Assembly (NCBI GenBank): GCA_963764955.1
Contig: CAVXVE010000004.1
Coordinates: 124,001 to 188,000 of the forward strand
Direction of reading: 5' to 3'
DNA: 64,000 nt
Source of the DNA: Roseiarcus sp963764955
GTDB lineage: Bacteria; Pseudomonadota; Alphaproteobacteria; Rhizobiales; Beijerinckiaceae
The position numbers and the translations under genes are program-made. Below are positions 1 through 9,038 of this stretch, piece by piece. The notes under the pieces are model-generated. The model searched no databases, was not told the origin of the DNA, and was given only the letters and a program-made list of their open reading frames with translations. Within the stretch, counting starts at the first letter, position 1. The number at the start of each line of letters is the position of its first letter.

Positions 1-288
1 TCGGACGCCCTGTTCGAGCACGACGCGCTGTGCTTCCTCGATTGCAAGAGCCGGTCGCTGGCTTTCCTCGACGCCTCCGGGGCGTCGATCACCATGGAAT
101 ACGAAAGCTTCCAGCACGCCGCGCTATGGACGCGGCCGCACGCGCCGTTCCTGTGCCTCGAGGCCTGGACCGGCTACAGCGATCCGGACGGCTTTGACGG
201 CGATCTGTTCGACAAGCCCGGCATGCGGGTGCTGGAGCCGGGCGAGCGCGCGCGTCACGAAGCGCGCTATGTCTTCCGGCCCGAATGA
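1..288 (+). CDS. Aldose 1-epimerase family protein, C-terminal part (5' end outside window)
   Basis: The frame is open from base 1 and stops at 288, so only about 95 C-terminal residues are seen. The segment reads like the end of a galactose mutarotase-like (LacX-type) beta-sandwich protein: a stretch ending in an aromatic-rich 'RPHAPFLCLEAW' strand, then 'GYSDPDGFDGDL' and a terminal 'LEPGERARHEARYVF'. In this family that last strand carries the standard 'L.pGe....y.i' ending. Members interconvert anomers of sugars or sugar phosphates in the cytoplasm; the substrate cannot be told from this fragment. It ends 31 bp before folD on the same strand. Confidence 0.8.
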   Translation, partial: SDALFEHDALCFLDCKSRSLAFLDASGASITMEYESFQHAALWTRPHAPFLCLEAWTGYSDPDGFDGDLFDKPGMRVLEPGERARHEARYVFRPE

Positions 289-319
289 AGGTGCGGGCGA
301 ACTTGCGCAAGGACAATCC

Positions 320-1225
320 ATGAGCGGCGCCTTCGTCCTGGATGGCGCGGCGGTCGCGGAGGGGGTTCTCGCTCGCGTCGCCGAGGAGACGCGCGCGCTC
401 ATGGCTCATGGGCTGACGCCTGGGCTCGCGGTCGTGCTGGTCGGCGACAATCCGGCGAGCCAGACTTACGTCGCGGGCAAGGGCAGGGCGGCCAAGGCGT
501 GCGGCTTCCATTCGATCCAGCATAATCTGCCGGCCGACACGCCCGAAGCCGAGTTGCTGACGCTCGTCCGCGCGCTCAACGCCGATCCGGCCGTGCATGG
601 AATTCTCGTGCAATTGCCGCTGCCGAAGCCCATCGATTCGGCGCGGGTGCTGGAGTCGATCGCACCGATGAAGGACGTCGACGGCTTTCACCCGATCAAT
701 GTCGGCCTCTTGTCGATCGGCGATACGCGACGCGCGCTGATCCCCTGCACGCCGGCCGGCGCCATGATCCTCATCGACAAGGGCTGCGAGCGGCTTGGCC
801 GCAGCCTGCCGGGCATGGAGGCGGTGATCGTCGGCCGCTCGAACATCGTCGGCAAGCCGATGGCGCAACTCCTGCTCGCGCGCCATTGCACCGTGACCAT
901 CGCCCATTCGCGAACGCTCGATCTGCCTTCAGTCGCGCGCCGCGCGGACATTCTCGTCGCCGCGGTCGGCCAGCCGGAGATGGTGCGGGAGAATTGGGTG
1001 AAGCCCGGCGCGATCGTGATCGACGTCGGCATCAACCGCGTCCCCGCTTCCGGGCTTGACACGTCGGGCAAGCTTAAGACGCGGCTCGTCGGCGATGTGG
1101 CCTATGCAGAAGCGGCCGCGGTCGCCGGCGCGATCACGCCTGTGCCTGGCGGCGTCGGCCGGATGACCATCGCCATGCTGATGGCCAACACGGCTCTGGC
1201 GGCGAAAAGGGCGGCGGGCTTTTAG
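320..1225 (+). CDS. folD: Bifunctional methylenetetrahydrofolate dehydrogenase / cyclohydrolase FolD
   Basis: FolD interconverts 5,10-methylene-, methenyl- and 10-formyl-tetrahydrofolate in the cytoplasm, using NADP. The 301-residue product has the usual length. The ATG at 320 gives the normal short N-terminus; an earlier in-frame ATG at 194 would run back through the preceding gene. Visible hallmarks are the catalytic segment 'QTYVAGKGRAA' with Tyr50 and Lys54, 'GILVQLPLP', 'KDVDGFHP', the nucleotide-binding 'VGRSNIVGKPMA', and the C-terminal 'TPVPGGVGRMT'. The last motif is usually PGGVGPMT, so Arg replaces the common Pro. It follows the epimerase gene closely and may share its transcript. 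Confidence 0.97.
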   Translation: MSGAFVLDGAAVAEGVLARVAEETRALMAHGLTPGLAVVLVGDNPASQTYVAGKGRAAKACGFHSIQHNLPADTPEAELLTLVRALNADPAVHGILVQLPLPKPIDSARVLESIAPMKDVDGFHPINVGLLSIGDTRRALIPCTPAGAMILIDKGCERLGRSLPGMEAVIVGRSNIVGKPMAQLLLARHCTVTIAHSRTLDLPSVARRADILVAAVGQPEMVRENWVKPGAIVIDVGINRVPASGLDTSGKLKTRLVGDVAYAEAAAVAGAITPVPGGVGRMTIAMLMANTALAAKRAAGF

Positions 1226-1275
1226 CGAGGGCGATTCCAGCTCTCCTCACCGAAAGTCGGATTGAGATTGCCGCC

Positions 1276-1368
1276 GTCATCGCGAGGAGGCCGAAGGCCG
1301 ACGCGGCGATCCACGAGGCGTAGGGCGCCTGACGGCTCCTGGATCGCTTCGCTTACGCTCGCGATGAC
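1276..1368. repeat. REP-like palindromic intergenic element
   Basis: The gap between folD and nudK contains GTCATCGCGAG (1276-1286) and its exact reverse complement CTCGCGATGAC (1358-1368). Inside these lie a second, imperfect inverted pair around 'GCGATCCACGAGG' and 'CCTGGATCGCTTCGC'. The pattern resembles short dispersed palindromic elements common between genes of alphaproteobacteria. The two flanking genes converge here, so the element could also act as a transcription or mRNA 3'-end barrier. Confidence 0.5.
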
Positions 1369-1413
1369 GTCTCGTGACGCGACCAGATCCGCATCACGTC
1401 AGCGCCCAAAACC

Positions 1414-2034
1414 TTAGCCCAGAAGGCCCTTCGCCTCGGCGTAGTAGAGGAGCGCGATCGTCTTGGCGTCGGCGATCAGGCCGCGCTCGATCATCGCGAG
1501 CGCCTCGTCGAACGGAACCTCGATGACTTCGATGTGCTCGTCCTCGTCGACGCCGCCGCCCTTTCCGGTCCGGTCCGCCTCGCCATAAGGGGCGACGAAA
1601 CAGGCGATCTTCTCGGTCATGCCGCCGGGGCTCATGTAGGCGTCGAAGGCGTGGACAGGCTCACGGATGACGATCCCCGTCTCCTCCTGCGCCTCGCGGA
1701 TGACGCAGACGTCCGGCGCATCGCCGTCCAGCATGCCGGCGCAGGCTTCGATCGTCGCCAGCGCGCCGTCCGCGAGATAGGCGCCGGCGCGAAACTGCTT
1801 GACCAGAGCGACAACGCCGCGCTTCGGGTCATAAAGCAGCGCCGCCGCGGCTTTGCCATGGCGGTAGACATCGTGCGTGAGCGTGCGCGTCGCGCCGTCG
1901 TCCTCGGTGACCTCGATCTCGGTGCGGGTCAGGTCGAACCGACCGGTCGCGAGGACTGTGTCGCGGATCGATACGCGCGGCCTTGGCCATGGGGCTCGCC
2001 TAGTAGCGGAACTGTTCGCGCAGGATCCGCTCAT
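1414..2034 (-). CDS. nudK: Nudix hydrolase, NudK / ADP-ribose pyrophosphatase type
   Basis: Closely resembles E. coli NudK, which hydrolyses GDP-mannose, and related nucleotide-sugar pyrophosphatases. The Nudix box is intact: 'GMLDGDAPDVCVIREAQEETG'-like spacing with the REAQEETG core. The flanking family signatures 'DAYMSPGGMTE' and 'GGGVDEDEHIEVIEVPF' are also present. The start is uncertain. In the main frame the first ATGs (2055, 2034) lie inside the end of nadK and encode unlikely sequence. An ATG at 1990, just after the nadK stop, begins 'MAKAARI' in another frame and would join the conserved 'IRDTVLATGRFDL' if one base near 1970 were an insertion. It probably forms a nadK-nudK transcription unit. 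Confidence 0.88.
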   Translation of the reverse strand: MSGSCANSSATRRAPWPRPRVSIRDTVLATGRFDLTRTEIEVTEDDGATRTLTHDVYRHGKAAAALLYDPKRGVVALVKQFRAGAYLADGALATIEACAGMLDGDAPDVCVIREAQEETGIVIREPVHAFDAYMSPGGMTEKIACFVAPYGEADRTGKGGGVDEDEHIEVIEVPFDEALAMIERGLIADAKTIALLYYAEAKGLLG

Positions 2035-2794
2035 CGAGCGAATGGCCCGGATCATGCAGCAGAATGAGGGACGTCGCCTTGTCCATCGCCACGTCGACCG
2101 CGACGACGCGGCGGATCTCGAAATGGTCGGCGGCGGCGGCGACCGGACGCTTGTCGGCTTCCAGAACCTCGATGGTGACGCGCTGCGAATCCCGGAGGAG
2201 GGCGCCGCGCCAGCGGCGGGGGCGGAACGGCGAGAGCGGCGTCAGCGCCATCAGCGGCACGCCGAGCGGCAGGATCGGCCCGTTGGCGGAAAGATTGTAG
2301 GCGGTCGAGCCGGCCGGAGTCGAAACCAGGATGCCGTCGGCGATCAGCTCCTCAAGCTGCGTCTGGCCGTCGATCTCGATGCGCAGCTTCGCCGCCTGGT
2401 AGGTCTGGCGCAAAAGCGACACTTCGTTGATCGCCCGCGCCGTGGTGTCGGCCCCGTGGACGTCGAGCGCGCGCATGATGAGCGGATGAATGATCGACGG
2501 CTCTGCGGCGGTGAGGCGTTCGCGCAGGCCGTGCTCGGAATATTCGTTCATCAGAAAGCCGACCGATCCCCGGTTCATCCCATAGATCGGCTTTGGGGCC
2601 TTCATGACCATGTGCAGGGTCTGCAGCATCAGGCCGTCGCCGCCGAGCGCTACGATGACGTCGGCCTTGTCGAGCGGGCTCGCGCCATAGAGGGCGGTGA
2701 GCTTCTCCAGCGCCTCGTTGGCTTCCTTCGCGCCCGACGACAGGAAGGCGATCGTCTGCGTTCGCGCGGTTGGCGTCACGGCCGTCATGCGCAC
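2000..2794 (-). CDS. nadK: NAD kinase
   Basis: Phosphorylates NAD to NADP in the cytoplasm. The 264-residue product carries the family signatures in order: the GGDG loop at residues 51-54 with catalytic Asp53, 'GMNRGSVGFLMNEY', 'INEVSLLR' in the middle, and 'STPAGSTAYNLSANGP', where most members read AGGP. Length matches other alphaproteobacterial NadK proteins. The nudK-like gene follows on the same strand with a short gap or overlap, a plausible pairing because both act on nucleotide cofactors. Confidence 0.95.
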   Translation of the reverse strand: MRMTAVTPTARTQTIAFLSSGAKEANEALEKLTALYGASPLDKADVIVALGGDGLMLQTLHMVMKAPKPIYGMNRGSVGFLMNEYSEHGLRERLTAAEPSIIHPLIMRALDVHGADTTARAINEVSLLRQTYQAAKLRIEIDGQTQLEELIADGILVSTPAGSTAYNLSANGPILPLGVPLMALTPLSPFRPRRWRGALLRDSQRVTIEVLEADKRPVAAAADHFEIRRVVAVDVAMDKATSLILLHDPGHSLDERILREQFRY

Positions 2795-2988
2795 TCCCCC
2801 GAGACGCGCAAGGTCCCGGCGGACTGGCGCGTGATCGCTTCGCGGGCTCTCCCGCCAGGCGCAGTCTTAGCCGAGCGCTTCGACGCTTGAAAGTCGGGGC
2901 TTGCGCGTGGAGAAGACGCCAGCTACCGGCCGCGCGGTCGTGAGCCACCCGATCGAGGTCGGAAATTCCCCGCTTCAGGGGAAACGGC

Positions 2989-4551
2989 TTATGGCAGCAG
3001 CTCCCGGGAGTCAGGCAGAATGCGGGCGGGCTTGCGCGCCGCGGCTTCGGCGGTCGGCAGTTTGATCAGAAACCGCGCGCCGCAGTAGAAATCGTCCGCC
3101 TTCGCCGGCGCGAGCGCAATCGCCCCGCCGTTGCGCGTCACGAGGTCAGCCGCGATCGCAAGGCCAAGGCCGGCGCCGGCGTCGCTCGTCGATTTGTGGA
3201 ACGGCTCGAAGATCCGCTCGCTCTGATCGGCCGGGAATCCGGGGCCGGTGTCGCTGATCTCGATCAGCGCAAGCCCGTCGGTCCGGATGGCCGCGAAGCG
3301 GATGGCTTTCGGACGTCCGTCGGTCGCGCCCTTGGCCAACAGCGCCTGGGCGGCGTTGCGGCTCAGATTCTCGAGCACGCGCAGCGTGTGATCGGGGTCG
3401 GCGTAGACGCAGAACCGCGGCGGAATGTCGATGTTGTAGTCGATCGCGGCGTCGTTTTCGGCTGTCGCCGACTCGACGACCTGTCCCACCAGTTCGCTCA
3501 GGTCGAAGCGCCGGCGCAAGGGGGGAAGTTCGCGGGCCGCGCCATAGGTCAGGGTCGCCTGGCAGAACTGGATCGCCCGATCGAGCGTGGCGACCAGACG
3601 CGGCGCGAGCCGTTGGGCGAGCGGGTCGGGGATGGCCGCCAGACGATCGGAAATGAGCTGGGCGGCGCTGAGCATGTTGCGGAGGTCGTGATTGATGCGC
3701 GCGACCGCCATGCCGAGTTCGGCGAGCCGCTTGCCTTGCGCCAGCTCGTGCGCGAGCGAGCGCTGCATGACGGCGAGCGCCGCCTCGGCGCGGCCGATCT
3801 CGCTGCCCCGCCCGGAAGGCGTGATCACCCGCGTGGCGTCCTGCGGATTCTCGCCGAAGGCGATGATGTTGGAGGTGAGCCGGCGCACCGGCCACAGCAC
3901 CATGCGCCACAGCGCCGCCCAGAGCACGCAGGTGACGACGGCCGCGATGGTCAGCGAAATCGCCAGAAAATTGCCCGACACCCGCCGCAACGAGTGAATC
4001 AGCGGCTGCTCGTCGAAGGCGAACTCGATCGCCGGTTCGTTCCCCTGGGCAGGCGCGCTCAGCTTCGCGATCGTATGAGGCGCGGCGAACACGGCGCGAA
4101 AGGTGGCCGTCAGGCTCTCGAGCCACGAGCTGTCGTCGGCGGTGATCGACTCGGCGCCGACCGGCGGACCGCCGGCGAGAACGAACTCTCGGCGCCCCGT
4201 GGGCGTTTCGACCGCGAGCCACTTCACGTCGACGCTATGGAGGATCTTCTGCGCCAGATCCTGGGGCGGGGGCGTTGGACCGGCGAGCCCGAAAGCCTCG
4301 ACAGTCGTCTGCGCAGCGCTGATCTTTCCGTGCAGCCACATTTCGCGATGGGCGGTGAGGCGCGTCACATAGAAGAGGCCCATCGCCAGAAAGACGAACC
4401 CGATTGTGACCGCAAGGACGCGCGCGGCGAGGCCAAAGCCGTGCAGCATGAGTCCGGGCGCGCTTGCGTGTCGCTCCAGCGCTTCGCCAGGCGCGGACGC
4501 TTCGGCGCCGCGCTGGCCGTTGAACTGTGAGGTCGAGCATGATTTCCTCAA
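2989..4551 (-). CDS. Membrane sensor histidine kinase
   Basis: A 520-residue sensor kinase. Membrane segments lie at about residues 43-63 and 195-217, bounding a periplasmic sensing loop of about 130 residues. A HAMP-like linker follows from about 218. The phosphoacceptor is His288 in 'ARINHDLRNML', and the ATPase region shows 'ENLSRNAAQAL' (N box), 'ISDTGPGFP' (G1) and 'GAGLGLAIAADL' (G2). The longest frame begins with TTG at 4551, 6 bp after the denD stop. An ATG at 4449 (residue 35), just before the first membrane helix, is an alternative start. No response regulator gene is adjacent, so the partner is unknown. Confidence 0.9.
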   Translation of the reverse strand: MRKSCSTSQFNGQRGAEASAPGEALERHASAPGLMLHGFGLAARVLAVTIGFVFLAMGLFYVTRLTAHREMWLHGKISAAQTTVEAFGLAGPTPPPQDLAQKILHSVDVKWLAVETPTGRREFVLAGGPPVGAESITADDSSWLESLTATFRAVFAAPHTIAKLSAPAQGNEPAIEFAFDEQPLIHSLRRVSGNFLAISLTIAAVVTCVLWAALWRMVLWPVRRLTSNIIAFGENPQDATRVITPSGRGSEIGRAEAALAVMQRSLAHELAQGKRLAELGMAVARINHDLRNMLSAAQLISDRLAAIPDPLAQRLAPRLVATLDRAIQFCQATLTYGAARELPPLRRRFDLSELVGQVVESATAENDAAIDYNIDIPPRFCVYADPDHTLRVLENLSRNAAQALLAKGATDGRPKAIRFAAIRTDGLALIEISDTGPGFPADQSERIFEPFHKSTSDAGAGLGLAIAADLVTRNGGAIALAPAKADDFYCGARFLIKLPTAEAAARKPARILPDSRELLP

Positions 4552-4557
4552 ATCGCG

Positions 4558-5541
4558 TCAGGACTTAAGTTCGTCCTCTATATAGGCGTTGATTATAGCT
4601 GAAAAATTGGCGTCGGCGCGAAATCCGAGGCTTTTCGCCCGGGCGGGATCGAAATCCCGCGCCCAGCCGGCCACGATCTTGCCGATCGTCTCGTCGGGCT
4701 CGCGTTTGATGAGGGCGACCGTCTTCTCGCCGGCTATGGCGCGCAGAGCCTCGATCTGCTCGCCGACGGTGACGCTCACGCCCGGCAGCGTGATCGAGCG
4801 GCGCGAGCCGAGAGCCGAGAGATCGAGCTCCGCCGCCCGCAGGAGGAACTCGACCGCCGCCCGGGGCGAAGCGTGCCAGTGGCGGACCGAATCATCGACC
4901 GGCAGAATCGCCTCCTTGCCGTTAAGCGGCTCCCGGATGATGCCGGAGAAGAACCCGGACGCGGCCTTGTTGGGCAAGCCGGGTCGAACGCAGATCGTCG
5001 GCAGGCGCAGGCCGACGCCATCGAAGAAGCCGCGGCGCGAATAGTCGGCGAGCAGAAGCTCGCAGATCGCCTTCTGGGTTCCATAGCTGGTCAGGGGAGC
5101 GGTGAGGAATTCGTCGCCGATCTTGTCAGGGAACGGCGCGCCGAAGACGGCGATCGAGGAGGTGAAGATCAGGCGCGGCCGGTAGGCGCCCCCGGCGAGG
5201 GCCTGCTCGCGGCGGATCGCCTCGAACAGGGACTGGGTTCCGCCGACATTGATGGAATAGCCCTTGTCGAAATCCGCCTCCGCTTCGCCCGAGACCACGG
5301 AGGCCAGCAGGAAAATGACGTCCGGCCGGGGCGCGATCAGTTTCGGCGCGACATAGGGCGCGGCGATGTCGAAGGCGTCGACCGCGGCCGGGAAGGGCGC
5401 GCTGGCGGGCTTCTCAGGCGCGACGATGTCGACGAGATGGGCGTGCGTGATCGCTTTGCCGGCGAGTTTTCCGTCTGCGACGAGGCGGGCGGTCAGTTTG
5501 CGCCCGATCATGCCTGCCGCGCCGACGATGAGCACCTTCAT
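4558..5541 (-). CDS. denD: D-erythronate dehydrogenase-like NAD-dependent epimerase/dehydratase family protein
   Basis: An extended short-chain dehydrogenase of 327 residues. The Rossmann motif is 'VGAAGMIG' at residues 6-13 and the active site shows the serine 'TSSIAVFG' and Tyr-x-x-x-Lys in 'SYGTQKAICE'. The middle 'RLPTICVRPGLPNKAASGFF' and 'GVSVTVGEQIEALR' segments are typical of DenD, which oxidises D-erythronate to 2-oxo-tetronate. The other pathway genes (oxo-tetronate kinase, isomerase, aldolase) are not next to it, so the assignment is by resemblance only. The histidine kinase follows 6 bp later. Confidence 0.8.
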   Translation of the reverse strand: MKVLIVGAAGMIGRKLTARLVADGKLAGKAITHAHLVDIVAPEKPASAPFPAAVDAFDIAAPYVAPKLIAPRPDVIFLLASVVSGEAEADFDKGYSINVGGTQSLFEAIRREQALAGGAYRPRLIFTSSIAVFGAPFPDKIGDEFLTAPLTSYGTQKAICELLLADYSRRGFFDGVGLRLPTICVRPGLPNKAASGFFSGIIREPLNGKEAILPVDDSVRHWHASPRAAVEFLLRAAELDLSALGSRRSITLPGVSVTVGEQIEALRAIAGEKTVALIKREPDETIGKIVAGWARDFDPARAKSLGFRADANFSAIINAYIEDELKS

Positions 5542-5747
5542 CCAAACGTTCTCCCTTCACCGCCGCCGCGGGATTCCTGCAACTCGCGGGGCGGCGCAAT
5601 CTAATGCGGTTTTGTCGCCGTGCATATTCCTGTTCCATTGTCAAGTATAATGAAACATTGGCGATGTGGCAAATAGGGTAGCCTTGTTTCTGCCGCATAT
5701 AGTCTCCAGAGGGGCCTTGTAACGGCAGAAAAACAGAGGTGTAGTAG

Positions 5748-6056
5748 ATGCAGAAAGTCATGCTTTTGTGCGCGGCCATTGTTGGGTTTACGAACGTATC
5801 GGCCGCAAGTGAATTGGGTATAGCCTCCTATTATCAAAATCCACATTACAGCGGTCTGATCGCGGCCCATAAGACTTTTCCATTCGGAGCGCGGGTGAAG
5901 GTGCTCAATCTCGATAACGGCAGGAGCGCGGTGGTGAAGATCGTGGATCGCGGGCCGTTCATCCGCGGGCGCATCATCGACGTCTCGCCCGCCGCGGCGA
6001 GCGCGCTCGGCTTTCGCCAGGCGGGTCTGGCGCATGTGCGGATCGAGCGGCTCTGA
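5748..6056 (+). CDS. RlpA-like double-psi beta-barrel secreted protein
   Basis: A short 102-residue protein. It has an N-terminal signal peptide (about residues 1-19, cleavage near 'NVSAAS') followed by one double-psi beta-barrel domain of RlpA type: 'GIASYYQNP', 'FPFGARVKVLNLDNGRS', 'VKIVDRGPFIRGRIIDVS' and 'AASALGF'. The catalytic Asp of the family is kept in 'DRGPF'. RlpA proteins are septal lytic transglycosylases acting on denuded glycan strands in the periplasm. This version lacks the C-terminal SPOR domain, so it may be recruited differently. The upstream 200 bp is AT-richer than the surroundings and probably holds the promoter. Confidence 0.88.
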   Translation: MQKVMLLCAAIVGFTNVSAASELGIASYYQNPHYSGLIAAHKTFPFGARVKVLNLDNGRSAVVKIVDRGPFIRGRIIDVSPAAASALGFRQAGLAHVRIERL

Positions 6057-6198
6057 GTTCGCTTTTCCGTCAGGCGCGAGCGGGCGGCCCTCTGAGGCTC
6101 AAACGGGCGCAATCGTGAGCGCGGAACTAAACGGGGTCGTAACCGACTGAAAGCATTAGGCCGCGCCGGTAAAATGGCGGTTAGGCCCGCGCGCCGCT

Positions 6199-7872
6199 CT
6201 AGTTCCCGCCCTCGAGCAGGCGGCGCGCGATCACCTGCGCCTGGATCTCGGCTGCGCCTTCGAAAATGTTGAGAATGCGCGCGTCGCACAGGACCCGCGA
6301 GATCGGATATTCGAGCGCGAAGCCGTTGCCGCCGTGGATCTGCAGCGCATTGTCCGCCGCCGCCCAGGCGACCCGCGCCGCCAGCAGTTTCGCCATGCCG
6401 GCCTCGAGGTCGCAGCGGCGGCCCTCGTCCTTGGCGCGGGCGGCGAAATAGGTCATCTGGCGGGCGATGTGGATCTCGACCGCCATCATCGCGAGCTTGT
6501 CGGCGACGCGGGGAAAATGGATGATCGTCTTGCCGAACTGCACCCGCTCCCTGGCGTAGCGCAGGCCCAGCTCGAAGGCGCATTGGGCGACGCCGACGGC
6601 GCGCGCCGCGGTCTGGATGCGCGCCGATTCGAAGGTCTCCATCAATTGCTTGAAGCCCTGGCCCTCCACCCCGCCGAGCAGCGCCTCGGCGGGGAGGCGG
6701 AAGCCGTCGAAGGCGATCTCGTATTCCTTCATGCCGCGATAGCCGAGCACTTCGATTTCGGAGCCTGACATGCCCTTGGCCGGGAAAGGCTCGGCGTCCG
6801 TCCCGCGCGGCTTCTCGGCCAGAAACATCGACAGGCCCCGATAGCCGCGCTCTTCCGGGTTGGTGCGGACCAGCAGCGTCATGAGATCCGCGCGCACGGG
6901 ATGGGTGATCCAGGTCTTGGCCCCGCTGACCACGTAGTCGTCGCCGTCCCGGGTGGCGCGGGTGCGAAGGCTCGCGAGGTCGGAGCCGGTGTTGGGCTCA
7001 GTGAACACCGCGGTCGGCAGGATTTCGCCGCTGGCGATCCGGGGCAGGTATTTCTGCTTCTGCGCTTCGGTCCCGCCGACCAGGATGAGCTCGGCCGCGA
7101 TCTCGGAGCGCGTCCCGAGCGAGCCGACGCCGATATAGCCGCGCGACAGTTCCTCCGACACGACGCACATCGCCACCTTGCCGAGCCCCATGCCGCCATA
7201 AGCCTCGGGGATGGTGAGGCCGAACACGCCCATCTTCGATCAAGCCCGGCGATGACTTCGAGCGGGATGTAGGCGTTGGCGCGATGCCACCCTTGCGCGT
7301 GGGGCGCGACCTCGGCGTCGGCGAAGCGGCGCATCTCGCCGCGGATCGCCTCGAAGGTGTCGTCGAGACCGGGATCGCCGATCGCGCCTTGCCGCGCCTC
7401 GCCGATCAAGGCTGCGAGGGCGGCGCGATTTTCGCGGGTATTGCCCTCGGCGATCAGGGACTCGACGATTTCGTTGCGAAAGGACGCCACGTCCTGAGGC
7501 GCGAGGCCGAAGTCGGACGGACGCACCATCTCACTCTGGTTCATGGGGATGGCGCTGAAAGCTTGAGCGAGATATTCGCCGAGCCCGATCCGGGTCAGGA
7601 GCTGCTCGGTCTCGCCGAAGCGGCCCTCCTCGTTCATGCGCCTGGCATAGGCCGCCATTTCCTTGATCGCTTCGACATAGGTCGCGAGCCAGGCCAGCCC
7701 GTGGACCGCGTGCTGTTCTGTTTCGATCCTGGCTGGCGTCGGGCTTGCCGTTTTCGCTGACCCGGGCGCGCACGGCGTCAAGCGCGCAATCCATGAGGCC
7801 CTGGGCGGCGAAATGGGCTTTATCGGCGAGGTCGTCGAGAGTCACGGGCGCGTCTCTGCTCCGGGCGGCCAT
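6199..7872 (-). pseudogene. Acyl-CoA dehydrogenase, interrupted by two frameshifts
   Basis: Parts in three frames join into one long acyl-CoA dehydrogenase of the kind with an extra N-terminal domain. From the ATG at 7872 the reading runs to about 7745 ('VRARVSENGKP'), continues in a second frame with 'EQHAVHGLAWLATYVEA' to about 7240, and finishes in a third from 'MGVFGLTIPEAYGG' to the stop at 6199. The last part carries the flavin-binding 'FTEPNTGSDLASLRT', 'WITHPVRADL', 'VQFGKTI' and the C-terminal 'IFEGAAEIQAQ'. The shifts equal one extra base near 7745 and one missing base near 7240. The enzyme would oxidise acyl-CoA thioesters with FAD. Conservation on both sides of each break suggests recent damage or sequence error. 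Confidence 0.85.
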
Positions 7873-8027
7873 TGCTGCGGCGCAACATGCGTCGCCGCGC
7901 GCGTGATGGCAATCCGTCTTTCGGAGGCCGTCGCACAACAATCGGTTTGGCCCGGGTGGCGCTTGCCGCCGCGCCGGGCCAAAATGGCGACTGATGAGGG
8001 GAGGCTCGAGCGAGGGTGGGCGCACGC

Positions 8028-8858
8028 ATGAGAATCGTCTGGCAGGCGGCGGAGAAATTCGCCGCCGATGACGGCTGGGCGATCGCCAGCTACATCGGCC
8101 TCACTCTCCTGACCTCGCTGTTCCCCTTCCTTATTTTCGTGGCCGCGCTCGCGGGGTTCCTCGGTTCGCAGCAGCTCGCACACGAAGCAGCCAACCTCGT
8201 CTTCGCCGAGTGGCCCGATGTTGTGGCTCGCCCGATCGCCGGCGAGGTCGAGCGGGTCCTGACGACCCCGCGCAGCGGCGGATTGCTCACTTTCGGCGCG
8301 GTCTTCTCATTCTATTTCGCCTCCAGCGCTATCGAAGCGCTTCGAGTCGGCCTCAATCGCGCCTATGGCCTTGTCGAGCCGAGACCCTGGTGGATGCTGC
8401 GGCTCCAGTCGCTGGGGCTGGTGCTGGTCGGCTCGGTGGCGCTGCTCGCGCTCGCCTTCCTGGTCGTGCTCGGGCCGCTGATCGTGGACACGCTGGCGGC
8501 CTTCTTTCCCTCGGTGGAGCAGGCCCACAGCCTGCTCACGTTTCTCCGCATCGCGATCGCAGCCGCAATGGTGGCGACCTCGCTCATTCTTGCCCACCTC
8601 ATCCTGCCGGCCCACCGGGTCGGGTTTCTCGACATCCTGCCGGGCGTCGTCCTGACCTTCGTCACCAGCATCGCCTTCGGCGAGCTTTTCGGCGCCTATC
8701 TGAGCGAGTATCTGCGCAACTACATTTCGACCTACGCAGGGCTCGCGTCCGTCATGATCGCGCTCGTCTATCTCTATTGGGTGGCGCTTCTGTTCGTGTT
8801 CGGCGGCGAGCTCAACGCGTCGATCATCAGGGCCCGCCAGCAGCGGGCGGCGGGATAG
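8028..8858 (+). CDS. YihY / virulence-factor BrkB family inner-membrane protein
   Basis: A polytopic membrane protein of about 276 residues with some six hydrophobic segments. Family signatures are 'SLFPFLIFVAALAGF' near the N-terminus, 'FASSAIEALRVGLNRAY' and the terminal 'LVYLYWVALLFVFGGELNA'. The ATG at 8028 is preferred; an in-frame GTG at 8016 adds four residues. The biochemical role of the family is not established. A second, distinct YihY member is at 47221-48189. It reads away from the acyl-CoA dehydrogenase gene. Confidence 0.88.
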   Translation: MRIVWQAAEKFAADDGWAIASYIGLTLLTSLFPFLIFVAALAGFLGSQQLAHEAANLVFAEWPDVVARPIAGEVERVLTTPRSGGLLTFGAVFSFYFASSAIEALRVGLNRAYGLVEPRPWWMLRLQSLGLVLVGSVALLALAFLVVLGPLIVDTLAAFFPSVEQAHSLLTFLRIAIAAAMVATSLILAHLILPAHRVGFLDILPGVVLTFVTSIAFGELFGAYLSEYLRNYISTYAGLASVMIALVYLYWVALLFVFGGELNASIIRARQQRAAG

Positions 8859-9038
8859 CCCAAGAACCTCGTCGTCCGTCGCGGCGGCGACGGTTTGGGG
8901 GAATCCGCGCCAATTTCTGTGGGAAGACTACAGAAGCGACCCGTTCACGACTAAGTTCCGGATCCGCGCGTTATGTCGGCGCGTTACATTGCGCGCGCGT
9001 CGGCTCCAACTCCAAGCGGTCGGAGGACCAATTTGAAC

